Shown here one piece after another: positions 1-9,225 of a stretch of 64,000 nt of DNA. Each line of letters starts with the position of its first letter. Position 1 is the stretch's first letter. This DNA comes from Ruminococcus flavefaciens AE3010 (lineage in GTDB: Bacteria > Bacillota > Clostridia > Oscillospirales > Ruminococcaceae), in the NCBI RefSeq assembly GCF_000526795.1, contig NZ_JAGT01000001.1, positions 3,082,501 to 3,146,500 of the forward strand. The letters run 5' to 3'. The position numbers and the translations under genes were made by a program. The notes below the pieces were generated by a model, which was not told where the DNA came from, searched no databases, and worked only from the letters and a program-made list of their open reading frames with translations.

Positions 1-1
1 G

Positions 2-730
2 TCTATCGCTGAGACATTCTCAGTTGGCGACAAGGCATTCGGTGACCGTGAACACGTCATCGCTTCCGTACCAAGCAGCATAAGCGGCGGCGAGCAGATA
101 ATCACAGCCTGCAACTCCAAGAATACAGACTCTGACCTTGCAGTTCTCACAGCTGCAAAGGATATCACGGTATTTGTCTGCATGGACGAGAGAGTAACAT
201 CTATACCCTCATGGCTGGGCAGCTTCAACAAGAACGGCGAGATAGTCGAGGTCAACGACAGCGAAGCTGTAAGGCCTTTCGATGTATACGCCAAGGAGAT
301 AAAGGCAGGGGAGACTCTTACCCTCGGTACAAACGGCATGAGCGGTGCATGTATGAACTACATCGCATTCGTCAAGGAGACTCCCGTGGTTACAACAACT
401 ACAACGACCACTACAACTACAACTACCACCACCACAACGACTACAACTACCGTAACAGAGACTACGACTACCACAACTCAGCCTCCTGCACAGGGAAAGG
501 CAGGCGACGCAAACTGCGACGGTAATGTTGATATGTCGGATATAGTTCTGATAATGCAGTCGCTGGCAAATCCCAACAAATACGGACTTGAAGGCACAGA
601 TGCAAATCATCTTACAGAGCAGGGCTCCGCAAACGGCGATGTTGAGGGCAGAAACGGAATCACCTCCAATGACGCCCTTGCGATACAGCGCTATCTGCTC
701 CACCTTATAACAACACTTCCGATAGACTAA
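2..730 (+). CDS. Secreted dockerin protein, C-terminal part only
   Basis: The frame is open from base 2, so the gene starts upstream of the window; the first in-window ATG (182) lies inside a domain and is not a start. About 125 visible residues form a beta-rich domain with motifs FSVGDKAFGDR and LGTNGMSG. From memory this resembles C-terminal domains on secreted pectate-lyase-like proteins of ruminococci, which is weak evidence. A run of about 30 residues, nearly all Thr, follows as a linker, then a type I dockerin with two calcium-binding repeats (GDANCDGNVDMSD and NGDVEGRNGITSND). The dockerin would attach the protein to a cellulosome scaffoldin outside the cell. The catalytic part, if any, is not visible. 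The dockerin closely matches those of the two GH9 enzymes at 9738 and 12622. Confidence 0.88.
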   Translation, partial: SIAETFSVGDKAFGDREHVIASVPSSISGGEQIITACNSKNTDSDLAVLTAAKDITVFVCMDERVTSIPSWLGSFNKNGEIVEVNDSEAVRPFDVYAKEIKAGETLTLGTNGMSGACMNYIAFVKETPVVTTTTTTTTTTTTTTTTTTTTVTETTTTTTQPPAQGKAGDANCDGNVDMSDIVLIMQSLANPNKYGLEGTDANHLTEQGSANGDVEGRNGITSNDALAIQRYLLHLITTLPID

Positions 731-735
731 ATAAT

Positions 736-763
736 AAAGCCCGAGTTTAAAACTCGGGCTTTT
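736..763 (+). terminator. Rho-independent terminator of the dockerin gene
   Basis: Ten-base-pair stem AAAGCCCGAG/CTCGGGCTTT with a 7-nt loop begins 5 nt after the stop codon. The T run is part of the 3' arm. Confidence 0.85.
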
Positions 764-798
764 AGCTTCTCGGAAAAGTGGCTTCCCCCATGAAATGG

Positions 799-857
799 AT
801 TCCAAAGGGACTGTTTTACAAGAGGGGACGCCTTGCAAGTGAAGGCGTCCCTTTAAT
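799..857 (+). repeat. Composite repeat, short copy (CR1)
   Basis: Begins GATTCCAAAGGGACTG and ends with a perfect 10-bp hairpin GGGACGCCTT/AAGGCGTCCC (825-851). It has the two ends of the longer copies at 15826, 19680, 21316 and 62968 but lacks their central module, so it looks like an internal deletion derivative. Confidence 0.75.
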
Positions 858-875
858 AAATTATGCTTTATATTA

Positions 876-908
876 CACAAAAAGGGCTATGCATTTGCAT
901 AGCCCTTA
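876..908 (-). terminator. Terminator of the tepA-to-ispH run
   Basis: Twelve-base-pair stem AAGGGCTATGCA/TGCATAGCCCTT (882-893 and 896-907). On the minus strand it is followed by TTTGTG, and it lies just after the ispH-rpsA stop. Confidence 0.8.
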
Positions 909-920
909 AAATTTTACTGA

Positions 921-2897
921 TTATTCAGCGTCCTCAACAGGAGCTTCTTCAGCGTCGTCCTCTGCATTCTCAAGGAGAGCACGCATAGAGATGCTGATTC
1001 TCTTTGACTCTTCGTCGATATCAATGATCTTAACATCAACTACGTCGCCTACGTTAAGAACGTCCTTGACATTTTCGACCTTCTGGTCAGCGATCTGTGA
1101 GATGTGGATAAGACCGTCAACGCCGTCGATGATCTGAGCGAATGCGCCGAAGCTTGTGATAGAAACGATAGTAGCCTTAACTACGTCGCCTACCTGATAC
1201 TGTGACTTGAAGATCTCCCAAGGATTGTCCTCAGCCTTCTTGAAGCCGAGAGAGATCCTGTTTGCCTCTCTGTCGAGGTCCTTGATGTATACTTCAAGAG
1301 TATCGCCAACGTTTACAACTTCACTTGGGTGCTTGATCCTCTTCCATGAGAGCTCTGAGATATGAACCATGCCGTCGATGCCGCCGAGATCAACGAATGC
1401 ACCGAAGCTTGTGAGTGACTTGACCTTACCTGTGTATGTCTTGCCTACCTCAGCTGTCTCCCAGAACTTAGCCTTAGCTTCTTCCTTCTTAGCGTTCTGA
1501 ACAGCCTTGATAGAACCAACAGCTCTCTTTCTGCCGCCCTCGGAAACCTCGATAACGATGAACTCTACCTTCTTCTTGAGGAGCTGGTCGAGCTCTGCGC
1601 CTCTTGGGAGACCTGTGAGTGAAGCAGGGATAAATACTCTTACGCCAAGAACTGTAAGTGTAACGCCCTTATTTACTACGCTCTGAACAACGCCCTCGAG
1701 AACTGTGCCTTCCTGCTGAGCCTTTACGATCTTCTCGTAACCTGCCTGCTCGTCCACCTTTCTCTTTGAGAGAGTAGCTGTACCCTCTGCGTCGTTTACC
1801 TTAATTACAACAAGATCGATCTCGTCGCCAACGCTGACGATGTCAGAAGGCTTCTTTGAAGGATCGTCTGTAAGATCATCAAGAGCTACATAGCCTGTAT
1901 GCTTTGTACCGAGGTCAACGATTACCTCTGTATTGTTTACGGCCATAACAATGCCTTTAACTTTCTCTCCTGTATGTATTTTTTTGAATGATTCATCGAT
2001 CATCTGTGCGAAGTCGATATCCTCATTCTGATTAGCTGCAAGAATTTCATTTTCTGCCATTTTGGTTTGTACCTCCTTGATTATATAGGCGGGGGTCGAA
2101 GCGCCTGCGGTGATGCCGATCTTCTCGGCATTTGGAAGCTTTAAGGTCCGAAGCTCGTCCGAATTTTCGATATGATACGTTTTACAATAGCGGCTGCAGA
2201 CCTCATAAAGCTTGACAGTATTTGAACTGTGTCTGCCGCCGACCACAAGCATTATGTCAGAGTTTTTTGCAAGCTCGGCTGCGTCTGACTGACGCGTATC
2301 TGTAGCATTGCATATGGTATCATATATGACGATGTCGGGATCGTCCTTCGGGATCACGTTTAAACACTCACCCCATACTACTATATTATACGTCGTTTGC
2401 GCCACAATTGCAAGCTTTTTTCGCAAATTTTTATAATTTTTTTCAAAAAAGGCTTTTAGCTCAAAGTTGTCCTTAAAAACGAGGTAATTTTCGTCACAAT
2501 GACCAACTATACCCTGCACTTCGGGGTGGTTACGGTCTCCTGCGATAAGGATAAAGTATCCCTCGGCAGTTTTTTCTGCTACTATTTTATGGATACGGGA
2601 CACGAAAGGACATGTGGCGTCCAGCATACGGTTGCCCTTTGCCTTTATCTGCTCGTATATCTCCCTGCCTACGCCGTGGGAGCGGATAACTACGGTCTCG
2701 TCGGGCTTCAGCTCGTCAACGGAATCGATTATCCTTGCGCCCTTTGCCTGCATGTCGTTTACCACGTCCTGATTGTGGATAATAGGACCCAGCGTTGCCA
2801 CATTAGTGTTCTTTTCAAGCTCGCCGTAGACCATTTTCACGGCTCTGTCAACGCCGAAGCAGAAGCCTGCGGACTTTGCCACAGTGACCTTATTCAT
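921..2897 (-). CDS. ispH: IspH-ribosomal protein S1 fusion
   Basis: About 658 residues. The first ~285 are IspH, the 4Fe-4S enzyme that reduces HMBPP to IPP and DMAPP in the last step of the MEP isoprenoid pathway; cluster cysteines are in GFCFG, DATCPF and CNATDTRQ. Four S1 RNA-binding repeats follow, the last two being most typical (VKSLTSFGAFVDLGG, IVSITSFGAFAQI), so the protein also carries the ribosomal protein S1 homologue. This bifunctional fusion is known in clostridia. The start at 2897 (MNKVTVAKSAGFC) has AAGGAGGA 8 nt upstream; a longer reading from 2948 runs through plsC and is rejected. It overlaps the end of plsC by 8 nt, so the two are probably translationally coupled. It is last in the run from cmk. 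Confidence 0.95.
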   Translation of the reverse strand: MNKVTVAKSAGFCFGVDRAVKMVYGELEKNTNVATLGPIIHNQDVVNDMQAKGARIIDSVDELKPDETVVIRSHGVGREIYEQIKAKGNRMLDATCPFVSRIHKIVAEKTAEGYFILIAGDRNHPEVQGIVGHCDENYLVFKDNFELKAFFEKNYKNLRKKLAIVAQTTYNIVVWGECLNVIPKDDPDIVIYDTICNATDTRQSDAAELAKNSDIMLVVGGRHSSNTVKLYEVCSRYCKTYHIENSDELRTLKLPNAEKIGITAGASTPAYIIKEVQTKMAENEILAANQNEDIDFAQMIDESFKKIHTGEKVKGIVMAVNNTEVIVDLGTKHTGYVALDDLTDDPSKKPSDIVSVGDEIDLVVIKVNDAEGTATLSKRKVDEQAGYEKIVKAQQEGTVLEGVVQSVVNKGVTLTVLGVRVFIPASLTGLPRGAELDQLLKKKVEFIVIEVSEGGRKRAVGSIKAVQNAKKEEAKAKFWETAEVGKTYTGKVKSLTSFGAFVDLGGIDGMVHISELSWKRIKHPSEVVNVGDTLEVYIKDLDREANRISLGFKKAEDNPWEIFKSQYQVGDVVKATIVSITSFGAFAQIIDGVDGLIHISQIADQKVENVKDVLNVGDVVDVKIIDIDEESKRISISMRALLENAEDDAEEAPVEDAE

Positions 2898-3531
2898 CAG
2901 AAGCTTCCTCCTTTTTCTCGTCGTCGGCAGCTGTCTGCTCGCCCTCAACGAGGAACTTTATATCAGCCATATAGCGGTTCTTGAGCTTTACAAGCTGACG
3001 TGGATTGGGAGCATCGCATATCTCGCAGTACTCCGCAGGGTCAATGGGATTGCCGTATTTTACGGTGAGAGGAGTGCGGAATTTCAGCTTTTCTCCGTAG
3101 CATATGCCAACGGGGATAATGGGCTTGCCCGAGCGTGCTGAGATAAGAGCAGCACCCGTGTGTCCCTTTTTGCCCACCTTGCCGTCCTTGGAGCGTGTAC
3201 CCTCGGGGAATATCATAAGGCTCCTGCCGTTATTGAGCCTTTCAACGGCAGTATCTATAACTCCCGTATCGCCCTTGCCGCGGGCAACGGGGAAAGCTCC
3301 GAGAGAGCGAATGAGCCACGCAAAGAGCTTGTTCTGAAAGAGCTCCTCCTTAGCCATAAAGGCGAATTTGCCTCTTGCTCCCGTGCCGAGCAGGGGAGGG
3401 TCTGCGTAGGAGCGATGATTGCAGGCGTATATGACAGTTGTATCCTTTGGGATATTGTCCCTGCCCTCATAGCGCAGCTTGTACATTATGCGGAAGTATA
3501 AACGGACCAGAAACTTAACTATGTAATACAT
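2890..3531 (-). CDS. plsC: 1-acyl-sn-glycerol-3-phosphate acyltransferase
   Basis: 213 residues. PlsC acylates lysophosphatidic acid to phosphatidic acid at the membrane during phospholipid synthesis. The acyltransferase motifs are clear: NHRSYADP (NHx4D catalytic box) at about residues 38-45 and FPEGTRSKDG at about 109-118. An N-terminal hydrophobic/amphipathic stretch (YYIVKFLVRLYFRIMYKL) suits membrane association. AGAGGTG lies just upstream of the ATG. It sits between a GNAT acetyltransferase and ispH-rpsA, the familiar clostridial cmk-plsC-ispH-rpsA order. The last 8 nt overlap the ispH start. Confidence 0.93.
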   Translation of the reverse strand: MYYIVKFLVRLYFRIMYKLRYEGRDNIPKDTTVIYACNHRSYADPPLLGTGARGKFAFMAKEELFQNKLFAWLIRSLGAFPVARGKGDTGVIDTAVERLNNGRSLMIFPEGTRSKDGKVGKKGHTGAALISARSGKPIIPVGICYGEKLKFRTPLTVKYGNPIDPAEYCEICDAPNPRQLVKLKNRYMADIKFLVEGEQTAADDEKKEEASDE

Positions 3532-3537
3532 ATTGTT

Positions 3538-3984
3538 TCACCTCTGTAATTGCTTTGCCATTCTGTAACGGCTGCCCTCTTCGGCAGAAACGTTGTAGCC
3601 CAGTCTTGAGTAAAGCCTGTAGGCTTTTTCGTTGGATTTTTCAACGTGAAGCACTGAAAGCTTTGCAGAAATGGCAGTGCCGTGTTTTTCGGCAAGCTCT
3701 ATTAGCCTTGTGCCTACGCCACAGCCGCGGTATTCTTCGGACACCGACAGGTCATCGAGATAGACATGGTCGGGGTAGGCTTCAACGGAAATATAGCCGA
3801 TAACTCTGCCATAAACCACAGCGGTATAGATAATATCGTTGCTGCCCGAAAAGAACTTGTCGAGATAGCCTGCCTCGTAGCCCTCTGCTTCGTCACTGCT
3901 GTTCACGCTTTGCAGCATTGCCGTGAAAAGCTCTTCAATGGCAGGTATATTATCGCGGTCAGCTTGTCTGTAGGATATGTCCAT
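3538..3984 (-). CDS. GNAT family N-acetyltransferase
   Basis: 148 residues with the GNAT fold: acetyl-CoA motif A at VSEEYRGCGVGTRLIELAEKHG (the R-x-x-G-x-G/A type) and a C-terminal YRLYSRLGYNVS segment typical of the substrate side. The substrate cannot be read from sequence; the family includes protein N-terminal and small-molecule acetyltransferases. Its ATG shares one base with the stop codon of cmk (TAATG), so it is almost certainly co-translated. Its place between cmk and plsC is not part of the usual conserved pair. Confidence 0.88.
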   Translation of the reverse strand: MDISYRQADRDNIPAIEELFTAMLQSVNSSDEAEGYEAGYLDKFFSGSNDIIYTAVVYGRVIGYISVEAYPDHVYLDDLSVSEEYRGCGVGTRLIELAEKHGTAISAKLSVLHVEKSNEKAYRLYSRLGYNVSAEEGSRYRMAKQLQR

Positions 3985-4646
3985 TATCCTATCTTATCCT
4001 TGATGACCTTTACGATAGCAGCTGCGGACTCCTCTAAGTTCAGCTTTGTTGTGTCCACAAGGACTGCGTCCTCAGCCTGTTTCAGCGGAGCTGTCTCGCG
4101 GTGCATATCCTGATAGTCGCGCTTGATGATATCGTCGAGTATCTCCTGATATGTGGGGCAGTTGGGCTTTTCAGCCAGCTCCTTGTAGCGGCGGTTTGCT
4201 CTCTCCTCAGCGGAAGCTGTCAGGAATATCTTCACGTCTGCGTTGGGGAGCACAACTGTGCCGATATCGCGTCCGTCCATGAGGACGTTATTCTCACGGG
4301 CTATTTTCTGCTGAGTCTCGAAGAGATATGCTCTTACGGCAGGAATAGCCGAAGTGCGTGAAGCCGCCATTGATATCTCGGGAGTTCTTATAAGGTCGGA
4401 AACGTCTCTGTCGCCAAGGAAAACGCGCTGAGCGCCGTCGATGAACCTGAGCTGAACATCGGCGTCGGGGAGCGAAGCTTCGATATCCCCGTCTGCGATG
4501 TTGTTCTCTGTGATATAGAGAGCGATAGTGCGGTAGAGAGCTCCTGTGTCAACATAGATGTAGCCAAGCTCCTTGGACACCATTTTTGCGATAGTGCTCT
4601 TGCCTGCACCTGCAGGTCCGTCTATCGCGATATTTACTGTTTTCAT
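3984..4646 (-). CDS. cmk: Cytidylate kinase
   Basis: 220 residues, normal length. Cmk phosphorylates CMP and dCMP with ATP in pyrimidine nucleotide recycling. The P-loop GPAGAGKST is at residues 10-18, the CMP-binding region includes DTGALYRT, and the GRDIGTVV and RANRRYKEL segments fit the NMP-binding and lid parts. AAAGGAG precedes the ATG. It follows the cohesin-like/dockerin gene by 31 nt with no terminator seen, so it is probably read from the same transcript. Confidence 0.95.
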   Translation of the reverse strand: MKTVNIAIDGPAGAGKSTIAKMVSKELGYIYVDTGALYRTIALYITENNIADGDIEASLPDADVQLRFIDGAQRVFLGDRDVSDLIRTPEISMAASRTSAIPAVRAYLFETQQKIARENNVLMDGRDIGTVVLPNADVKIFLTASAEERANRRYKELAEKPNCPTYQEILDDIIKRDYQDMHRETAPLKQAEDAVLVDTTKLNLEESAAAIVKVIKDKIG

Positions 4647-4677
4647 AGATATAACTCCTTTATAATAGGTATAGTCC

Positions 4678-5736
4678 TTATTTTACAGTCTTTGCCATGT
4701 AGTCCTCGAAGTTTTCGCTGCTGCCCGAGGTAGTTGAGATATAGGCGTAATATGCAAGTATATACGATGCGTCAACAGCGTTTATGTAGCCGTTTTTATC
4801 CGCGTCTGCCGCTAAGGTCTGGCGCTCGTCAGTGAATGTAGTGGCTTTGCCGCTGGACACGGAAGCGTACTCCGTGAGAACTGCGGAGGCGTCAACGGCG
4901 TTTACGTATTGGTCATTGTTAAGGTCGCCAAGCTTGTAGGGCGGATCATCGATTACGGTTATACCGCCTGTGTCGAGACCGTTTGTGAATATGTACTTCG
5001 TCAGGGCGTCGCCCTTGGCGTCGTAGGCGAAGTTCGTGAACAGGGGCTGTATCTTGCCGTACTTTGAAGTACCTACGCTGACGTCAAAAATGTCGCCTGC
5101 CTTGCAGTCTGAGGGGAGAGTGAAGCTCAGCTCCCACATGACGCCGTCGGCGCCAAGGTCAGCACTGCCTGCCGTGGTGAGCACCATGAAGTCCTTGGTG
5201 TCGCCCATAGCCTGACCTGTTGAAAGCTTTTCTATCGCCTTTCCGGGAAGGGCTTCTCCTGCTGTCATGCGGCTGTCGTAGTAGACATATATGACCGTGT
5301 CGCTGTACAGACCGTTTGCGCCGTCAACTATAAGGGACACAGACTGCTGCTTGTTCCTTGCCTCGGTCTGGCAGACCTCGGTGTTTGTGATATGAAAAAC
5401 AGGCTGTCCCTGAACCGCAGGCTTATATGTAGTAGTCGTAGTTGTGGCAGTCGATGTGGTGGTAGTAGTCTTTGCGGTGGTCGTTGCCGCCTTAGTCGCT
5501 GAAGTGGTCTTTGGGGCAGTCGTTGTCTTTGTTGTGGTCACAGAAGTCTTTGCAGCCGTGGTGGCAGCTGCCGCCTTTGTGGTAGTCACAGCAGGGGCGC
5601 CGACTCTGTTCTCTTTATAAATAGTATACCCGCTTACAGCAGCCTTGTTTTCTGCCATTGTTCCCGTGGGAGCAGGAAGTGCTCCTGCGGTGAGAGCTGC
5701 GGCAGCTGCCGCGGATATAAGCCTTTTAAGCTTCAT
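4678..5736 (-). CDS. Secreted cohesin-like and dockerin protein (adaptor scaffoldin candidate)
   Basis: About 352 residues from the ATG at 5736, which has GGAGGT upstream; the longer open frame to 5880 overlaps ftsK. Order: signal peptide (1 to about 25), Ala/Thr/Lys linker (about 45-105), a domain of about 150 residues (VFHITNTEVC to GGITVI) and a C-terminal dockerin with repeats GDLNNDQYVNAVDAS and ADADKNGYINAVDAS. The central domain has features I associate with cohesins: a beta strand start, DGVMWELSFTLP, a KAGDIF segment and a final TGGITV strand. A cohesin plus dockerin would make an adaptor like ScaC of R. flavefaciens. Dockerin: high confidence; cohesin: moderate. It lies between ftsK and cmk, 37 and 31 nt from them, which is unusual for a cellulosome gene. 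Confidence 0.75.
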   Translation of the reverse strand: MKLKRLISAAAAAALTAGALPAPTGTMAENKAAVSGYTIYKENRVGAPAVTTTKAAAATTAAKTSVTTTKTTTAPKTTSATKAATTTAKTTTTTSTATTTTTTYKPAVQGQPVFHITNTEVCQTEARNKQQSVSLIVDGANGLYSDTVIYVYYDSRMTAGEALPGKAIEKLSTGQAMGDTKDFMVLTTAGSADLGADGVMWELSFTLPSDCKAGDIFDVSVGTSKYGKIQPLFTNFAYDAKGDALTKYIFTNGLDTGGITVIDDPPYKLGDLNNDQYVNAVDASAVLTEYASVSSGKATTFTDERQTLAADADKNGYINAVDASYILAYYAYISTTSGSSENFEDYMAKTVK

Positions 5737-5773
5737 AGATACCTCCAAAAGTATATGGTTTGTATTGCTGAGG

Positions 5774-8371
5774 TCATTCGTCCATTCTGCGAAGTCTCCA
5801 CTCGTCGTACTGCATTTTCGACATGAGCACCTTTCGGGGCTTTGCACCCTCGCTCTGTCCGATAACGCCCCGCTCTTCAAGCTCGTCCATGATGCGTGCA
5901 GCCCTTGCGTAGCCCAGCTTCAGCTTTCTCTGGAGCATTGAGGTGGAGAGCTGTCCTGCGTCCACTGCCACCTTGATAGCAGCCTCCACAATATCCTCGT
6001 CGCTTCCGCCGCCCGCTGCAGCTCCGCTGTCAGCAGCTCCCGAGCCGCCCTGGGACTGTGGGGAGTAGCCTTCGACAGCACCGGTGATACTTGGATCGTA
6101 GGATACCTCAGCCTGAGCCTTGATGTAGCGGACTGTCTCTGCGATATCGTCATTTGACGAGAAGCAGCCCTGCACACGGACAGGCTTTCCTGCGCCTATG
6201 GGCATATACAGCATATCGCCGTTTCCGAGGAGCTTGTCGGCTCCTGCCATATCGATGATAGTACGGGAGTCGACCTGCGACTTTACCGAGAGAGCGATAC
6301 GGCTTGGGATATTGGCCTTGATAAGACCTGTGATAACGTCTGTAGTAGGACGCTGTGTAGCGACTACAAGGTGCATGCCTGCGGCACGTCCCATTTGTGC
6401 CAGACGGCAGATGAAGTCCTCCACTTCCTTTCCCGCAACAAGCATCATATCTGCAAGCTCGTCGATGAAGATGACTACCTGGGGCATTTTTGCAAGGTCG
6501 CCGTCTACCTCAGCCAGCTCGTTGTAGGACTTCAAGTCGTTGGCGCCTGCCTCTGCGAAGATGTTGTAGCGGCGCATCATTTCGTTGACCGCCCAGCACA
6601 GAGCGCCTGCGGCACGTTTACAGTCTGTAACGATAGGTATGAGCAGGTGGGGGATATTCTCGAATATTTTGAATTCAACTATCTTGGGGTCGATGAGTAT
6701 GAGCTTTACCTCGTCGGGAGTTGCATTGTATAGGATACTCATTATAATAGAACGGGTGCAGACGGATTTACCCGAACCCGTTGTACCTGCGATGATAACG
6801 TGGGGCATTTTTGCGATATCGCCGAGAATGATATTTCCCGTGATGTCCTTGCCCACGGCAAATGTGAGCTTGCTCTTTGAATCCCTGAACTCGGGTGAGG
6901 AGATTATCTCGCGGAGAGTTACCATGTCCTTGGTGGTGTTGGGTATCTCGATACCAACAGCCGCCTTTCCGGGGACGGGAGCTTCTATACGGACGCCCTG
7001 AGCTGCAAGGCTGAGAGCGATATCGTCTTCAAGTCCCTTTATCTTTGAGACCTTGATACCGGGGCCCGGCTGTATCTCGTAACGTGTGATAGACGGTCCG
7101 CGGAAGATGTCCTTTATCTTGACCTCAACGCCGAAGCTCTTGAGGGTGTTCTTGATGACCTCAGCCTTTTCGCGCATTTCCTCAACGGCTTCCGCACGGT
7201 TTGAGCGGACCTCGGGACGTGTAAGGATATCGATAGGCGGGAGTATGTAAACGGGCTTTTCCTCCTCGGGCTCTTCCTCCTCAATGAACTCCTCCTCGTC
7301 GGGAGCAGGCTTCTTGTCGGCTGCCTTGCTGATAAGCTGTTCAAGTCCCTCGTCAGGCGCAGCCTTTTCCTCCTCGGGAGCTTCCTCGGGTACGACCTGC
7401 GGAGCCTTTACCTTCTTCAAAGGCGGAAGAGTAGGTGCAGGAGCAGCTGCGGGCTCTGTTATATCCACGTCTATGGAGCTGCCGTCGTCCTCGGGCTCAG
7501 CGCTGTCGTGAACGATGAGGTGGTCGGTAGGCAGGGGGATATCAAGGAAAAAGTCGTCGGGGAGCGCCTCCACAGCCTTTTTGTTCTGAGCCTTTTTCTC
7601 GGAGGGCTTCTGAGATGACTTCCGTGAATTTGCAATGTTTATGGCTTCAAGGTCAGCGTCAAAGTCGCGCTTTTCCTTGTCGTCGTCGTTGTCGTCGTCC
7701 TCAAAGGCGTCCACGAAATCGCCGCCTATGAACATATTCTGTATGCCGTTGAAGCATTTGCCGATGAATACAAAGGGAGTTGCAAGGAGCTTGAGGAAGT
7801 CCACAAGTCCCCGCCCCGAAAGGAGCATACCGAATACAAAGAACAGCACCAGTGATATGAGCCTTGCGCCAAGCTTGCCGAAGAATTTCAGCAGAGGACC
7901 TGCAAACAGCAGACTTGCCACGCCGCCGCTTTTCAGCTTTGCGCCGTCCTCATAGAGGTACTTGAAGTGACCGCCCATAGTGCCGCCGGGGATACGTCCT
8001 ACAACAAATATCTGGAATGCGGCGCTGGCAAGGAATATCATGGCGATGCACCACACGTTCCTGCCGCTGAGGTCTTTCTTGGTCTGCTCCGTGCCAAGCT
8101 TCACGGCTGTGTATATGAGTATGACGGGTATGAGAAACGCCGCTATACCGAATGTTCCAAGTAAAAGATTGTGCAGAGCCAACCAGCCCTTTGTGCCCTT
8201 GACAAGCACCATGAGCGCTGTAAGTACTCCCAGTGCGAAAAGGAGTATTGACCACAGCTGGTTGTTTTCATTCTGGGGAGCCGTCTTGGTATTGCTCTTG
8301 ACAGGCTCTCTTTTGGGAGCTTCTGCCTTTTTCTTTGGAGCTCCCTTTGTGGTTTTCTTTGCTTCTGCCAT
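5774..8371 (-). CDS. ftsK: DNA translocase FtsK/SpoIIIE
   Basis: About 865 residues from the ATG at 8371 (CGGAGG upstream). FtsK/SpoIIIE pumps chromosomal DNA through the closing septum. Order: N-terminal hydrophobic segments (about four TM helices, 40-190), a long acidic Pro/Glu linker (about 210-390), the motor with Walker A GTTGSGKS and Walker B VVIFIDELADMM, and a C-terminal winged-helix gamma domain (LQRKLKLGYARAARIMDEL) that reads oriented DNA sequences. It follows tepA by 56 nt, the same order as tepA-spoIIIE in Bacillus subtilis. Confidence 0.96.
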   Translation of the reverse strand: MAEAKKTTKGAPKKKAEAPKREPVKSNTKTAPQNENNQLWSILLFALGVLTALMVLVKGTKGWLALHNLLLGTFGIAAFLIPVILIYTAVKLGTEQTKKDLSGRNVWCIAMIFLASAAFQIFVVGRIPGGTMGGHFKYLYEDGAKLKSGGVASLLFAGPLLKFFGKLGARLISLVLFFVFGMLLSGRGLVDFLKLLATPFVFIGKCFNGIQNMFIGGDFVDAFEDDDNDDDKEKRDFDADLEAINIANSRKSSQKPSEKKAQNKKAVEALPDDFFLDIPLPTDHLIVHDSAEPEDDGSSIDVDITEPAAAPAPTLPPLKKVKAPQVVPEEAPEEEKAAPDEGLEQLISKAADKKPAPDEEEFIEEEEPEEEKPVYILPPIDILTRPEVRSNRAEAVEEMREKAEVIKNTLKSFGVEVKIKDIFRGPSITRYEIQPGPGIKVSKIKGLEDDIALSLAAQGVRIEAPVPGKAAVGIEIPNTTKDMVTLREIISSPEFRDSKSKLTFAVGKDITGNIILGDIAKMPHVIIAGTTGSGKSVCTRSIIMSILYNATPDEVKLILIDPKIVEFKIFENIPHLLIPIVTDCKRAAGALCWAVNEMMRRYNIFAEAGANDLKSYNELAEVDGDLAKMPQVVIFIDELADMMLVAGKEVEDFICRLAQMGRAAGMHLVVATQRPTTDVITGLIKANIPSRIALSVKSQVDSRTIIDMAGADKLLGNGDMLYMPIGAGKPVRVQGCFSSNDDIAETVRYIKAQAEVSYDPSITGAVEGYSPQSQGGSGAADSGAAAGGGSDEDIVEAAIKVAVDAGQLSTSMLQRKLKLGYARAARIMDELEERGVIGQSEGAKPRKVLMSKMQYDEWRLRRMDE

Positions 8372-8427
8372 ATTTGCCTCCGTTTTGTTCTGTATGTATC
8401 TGCGCCGATATATCGGCACAGCGCGGC

Positions 8428-9138
8428 TCAGTCCGCGTATCTTTTCTCTGTATTTTCGATCATATCGTAAAGACAGTCCATTGCGTCGCCGAGACTTCCG
8501 AGACTGTCGATTAGTCCAAGCTCTACTGCCTTTTCTCCCTCAACAACGCTTCCCACGTCGAGGACCAGCTCCTCAGTGTTCATCAGCAGGGTGCGGAAGT
8601 TCTCCTCCGTGATATTGCTGTTTTTCGTGACGAACCTCACTATCCTGTCCTGCATCTTGTCGAAATAAGAGAGAGTCTGGGGCACTCCGAGAACGGTGCC
8701 GTTCATGCGGACTGGGTGGATAGTCATGGAAGCCGTGGGGACTATGAACGAGCGCTTTGCGCTGACGGCAAGTGGGACTCCTATGGAGTGTCCGCCGCCC
8801 ACGACCAGCGATACGGTGGGAGTTTTCATGCCCGAGATAAGCTCTGCGAGGGCAAGTCCCGCCTCCACGTCGCCGCCTACGGTGTTGAGGATGATGAGAA
8901 GTCCCTCCACGCTCCTGTCCTGCTCGATAGCCACGAGAGCGGGGATAATATGCTCATATTTAGTGGTCTTGTTCTGCTCTGCCAGGACATAGTGTCCCTC
9001 TATCTGTCCGATGACGGAGAGACAGTGGATAAGGTGCTTGGAGTTTTTTGAGACTGTCCGACCGTTTTCACGGGCGAGCTCGGCTTCCTCAAGCAGCTCC
9101 TCGGCAGGAGAATCGGCATTTTTGTTTTTGTCTGTCAA
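8428..9138 (-). CDS. tepA: ClpP-like serine protease TepA (YmfB)
   Basis: About 236 residues of the ClpP/crotonase-fold protease family. TepA in B. subtilis was named for a role in protein translocation, probably by degrading signal peptides, and sits next to spoIIIE as here. The core shows [15 protein letters not shown], then [16 protein letters not shown] with the presumed nucleophilic Ser in GHSIG, and the His region [11 protein letters not shown] choose TTG at 9138: GGAGG (9147-9151) is 8 nt upstream, whereas the GTG at 9147 lies inside that ribosome site and the nearby ATG (9143) is out of frame. Confidence 0.88.
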   Translation of the reverse strand: MTDKNKNADSPAEELLEEAELARENGRTVSKNSKHLIHCLSVIGQIEGHYVLAEQNKTTKYEHIIPALVAIEQDRSVEGLLIILNTVGGDVEAGLALAELISGMKTPTVSLVVGGGHSIGVPLAVSAKRSFIVPTASMTIHPVRMNGTVLGVPQTLSYFDKMQDRIVRFVTKNSNITEENFRTLLMNTEELVLDVGSVVEGEKAVELGLIDSLGSLGDAMDCLYDMIENTEKRYAD

Positions 9139-9191
9139 TGCATACACCTCCGAAGCTATTTTGTGCAGGCTTCATGAGCGTATACATTATT

Positions 9192-9220
9192 ATTATATAC
9201 TTTTGCTTTTTAAAAGTCAA
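9192..9220 (-). promoter_or_regulatory. Sigma-A promoter of tepA-ftsK-...-ispH run
   Basis: Minus-strand TTGACT (9215-9220), 17-bp spacer, TATAAT (9192-9197), about 55 nt upstream of the TTG start of tepA. No other clear promoter was seen between here and cmk. Confidence 0.75.
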
Positions 9221-9225
9221 GCGGT

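Noticed and set aside
209..880. 223-codon frame opposite the first dockerin
   Set aside because: Its Cys/Ser/Gly runs are the reverse reading of the Thr-repeat linker, and it runs through a terminator and a repeat.
2897..2948. Longer IspH start at 2948
   Set aside because: The added residues overlap plsC and lack a ribosome site; ATG 2897 has a strong one and matches the family N-terminus.
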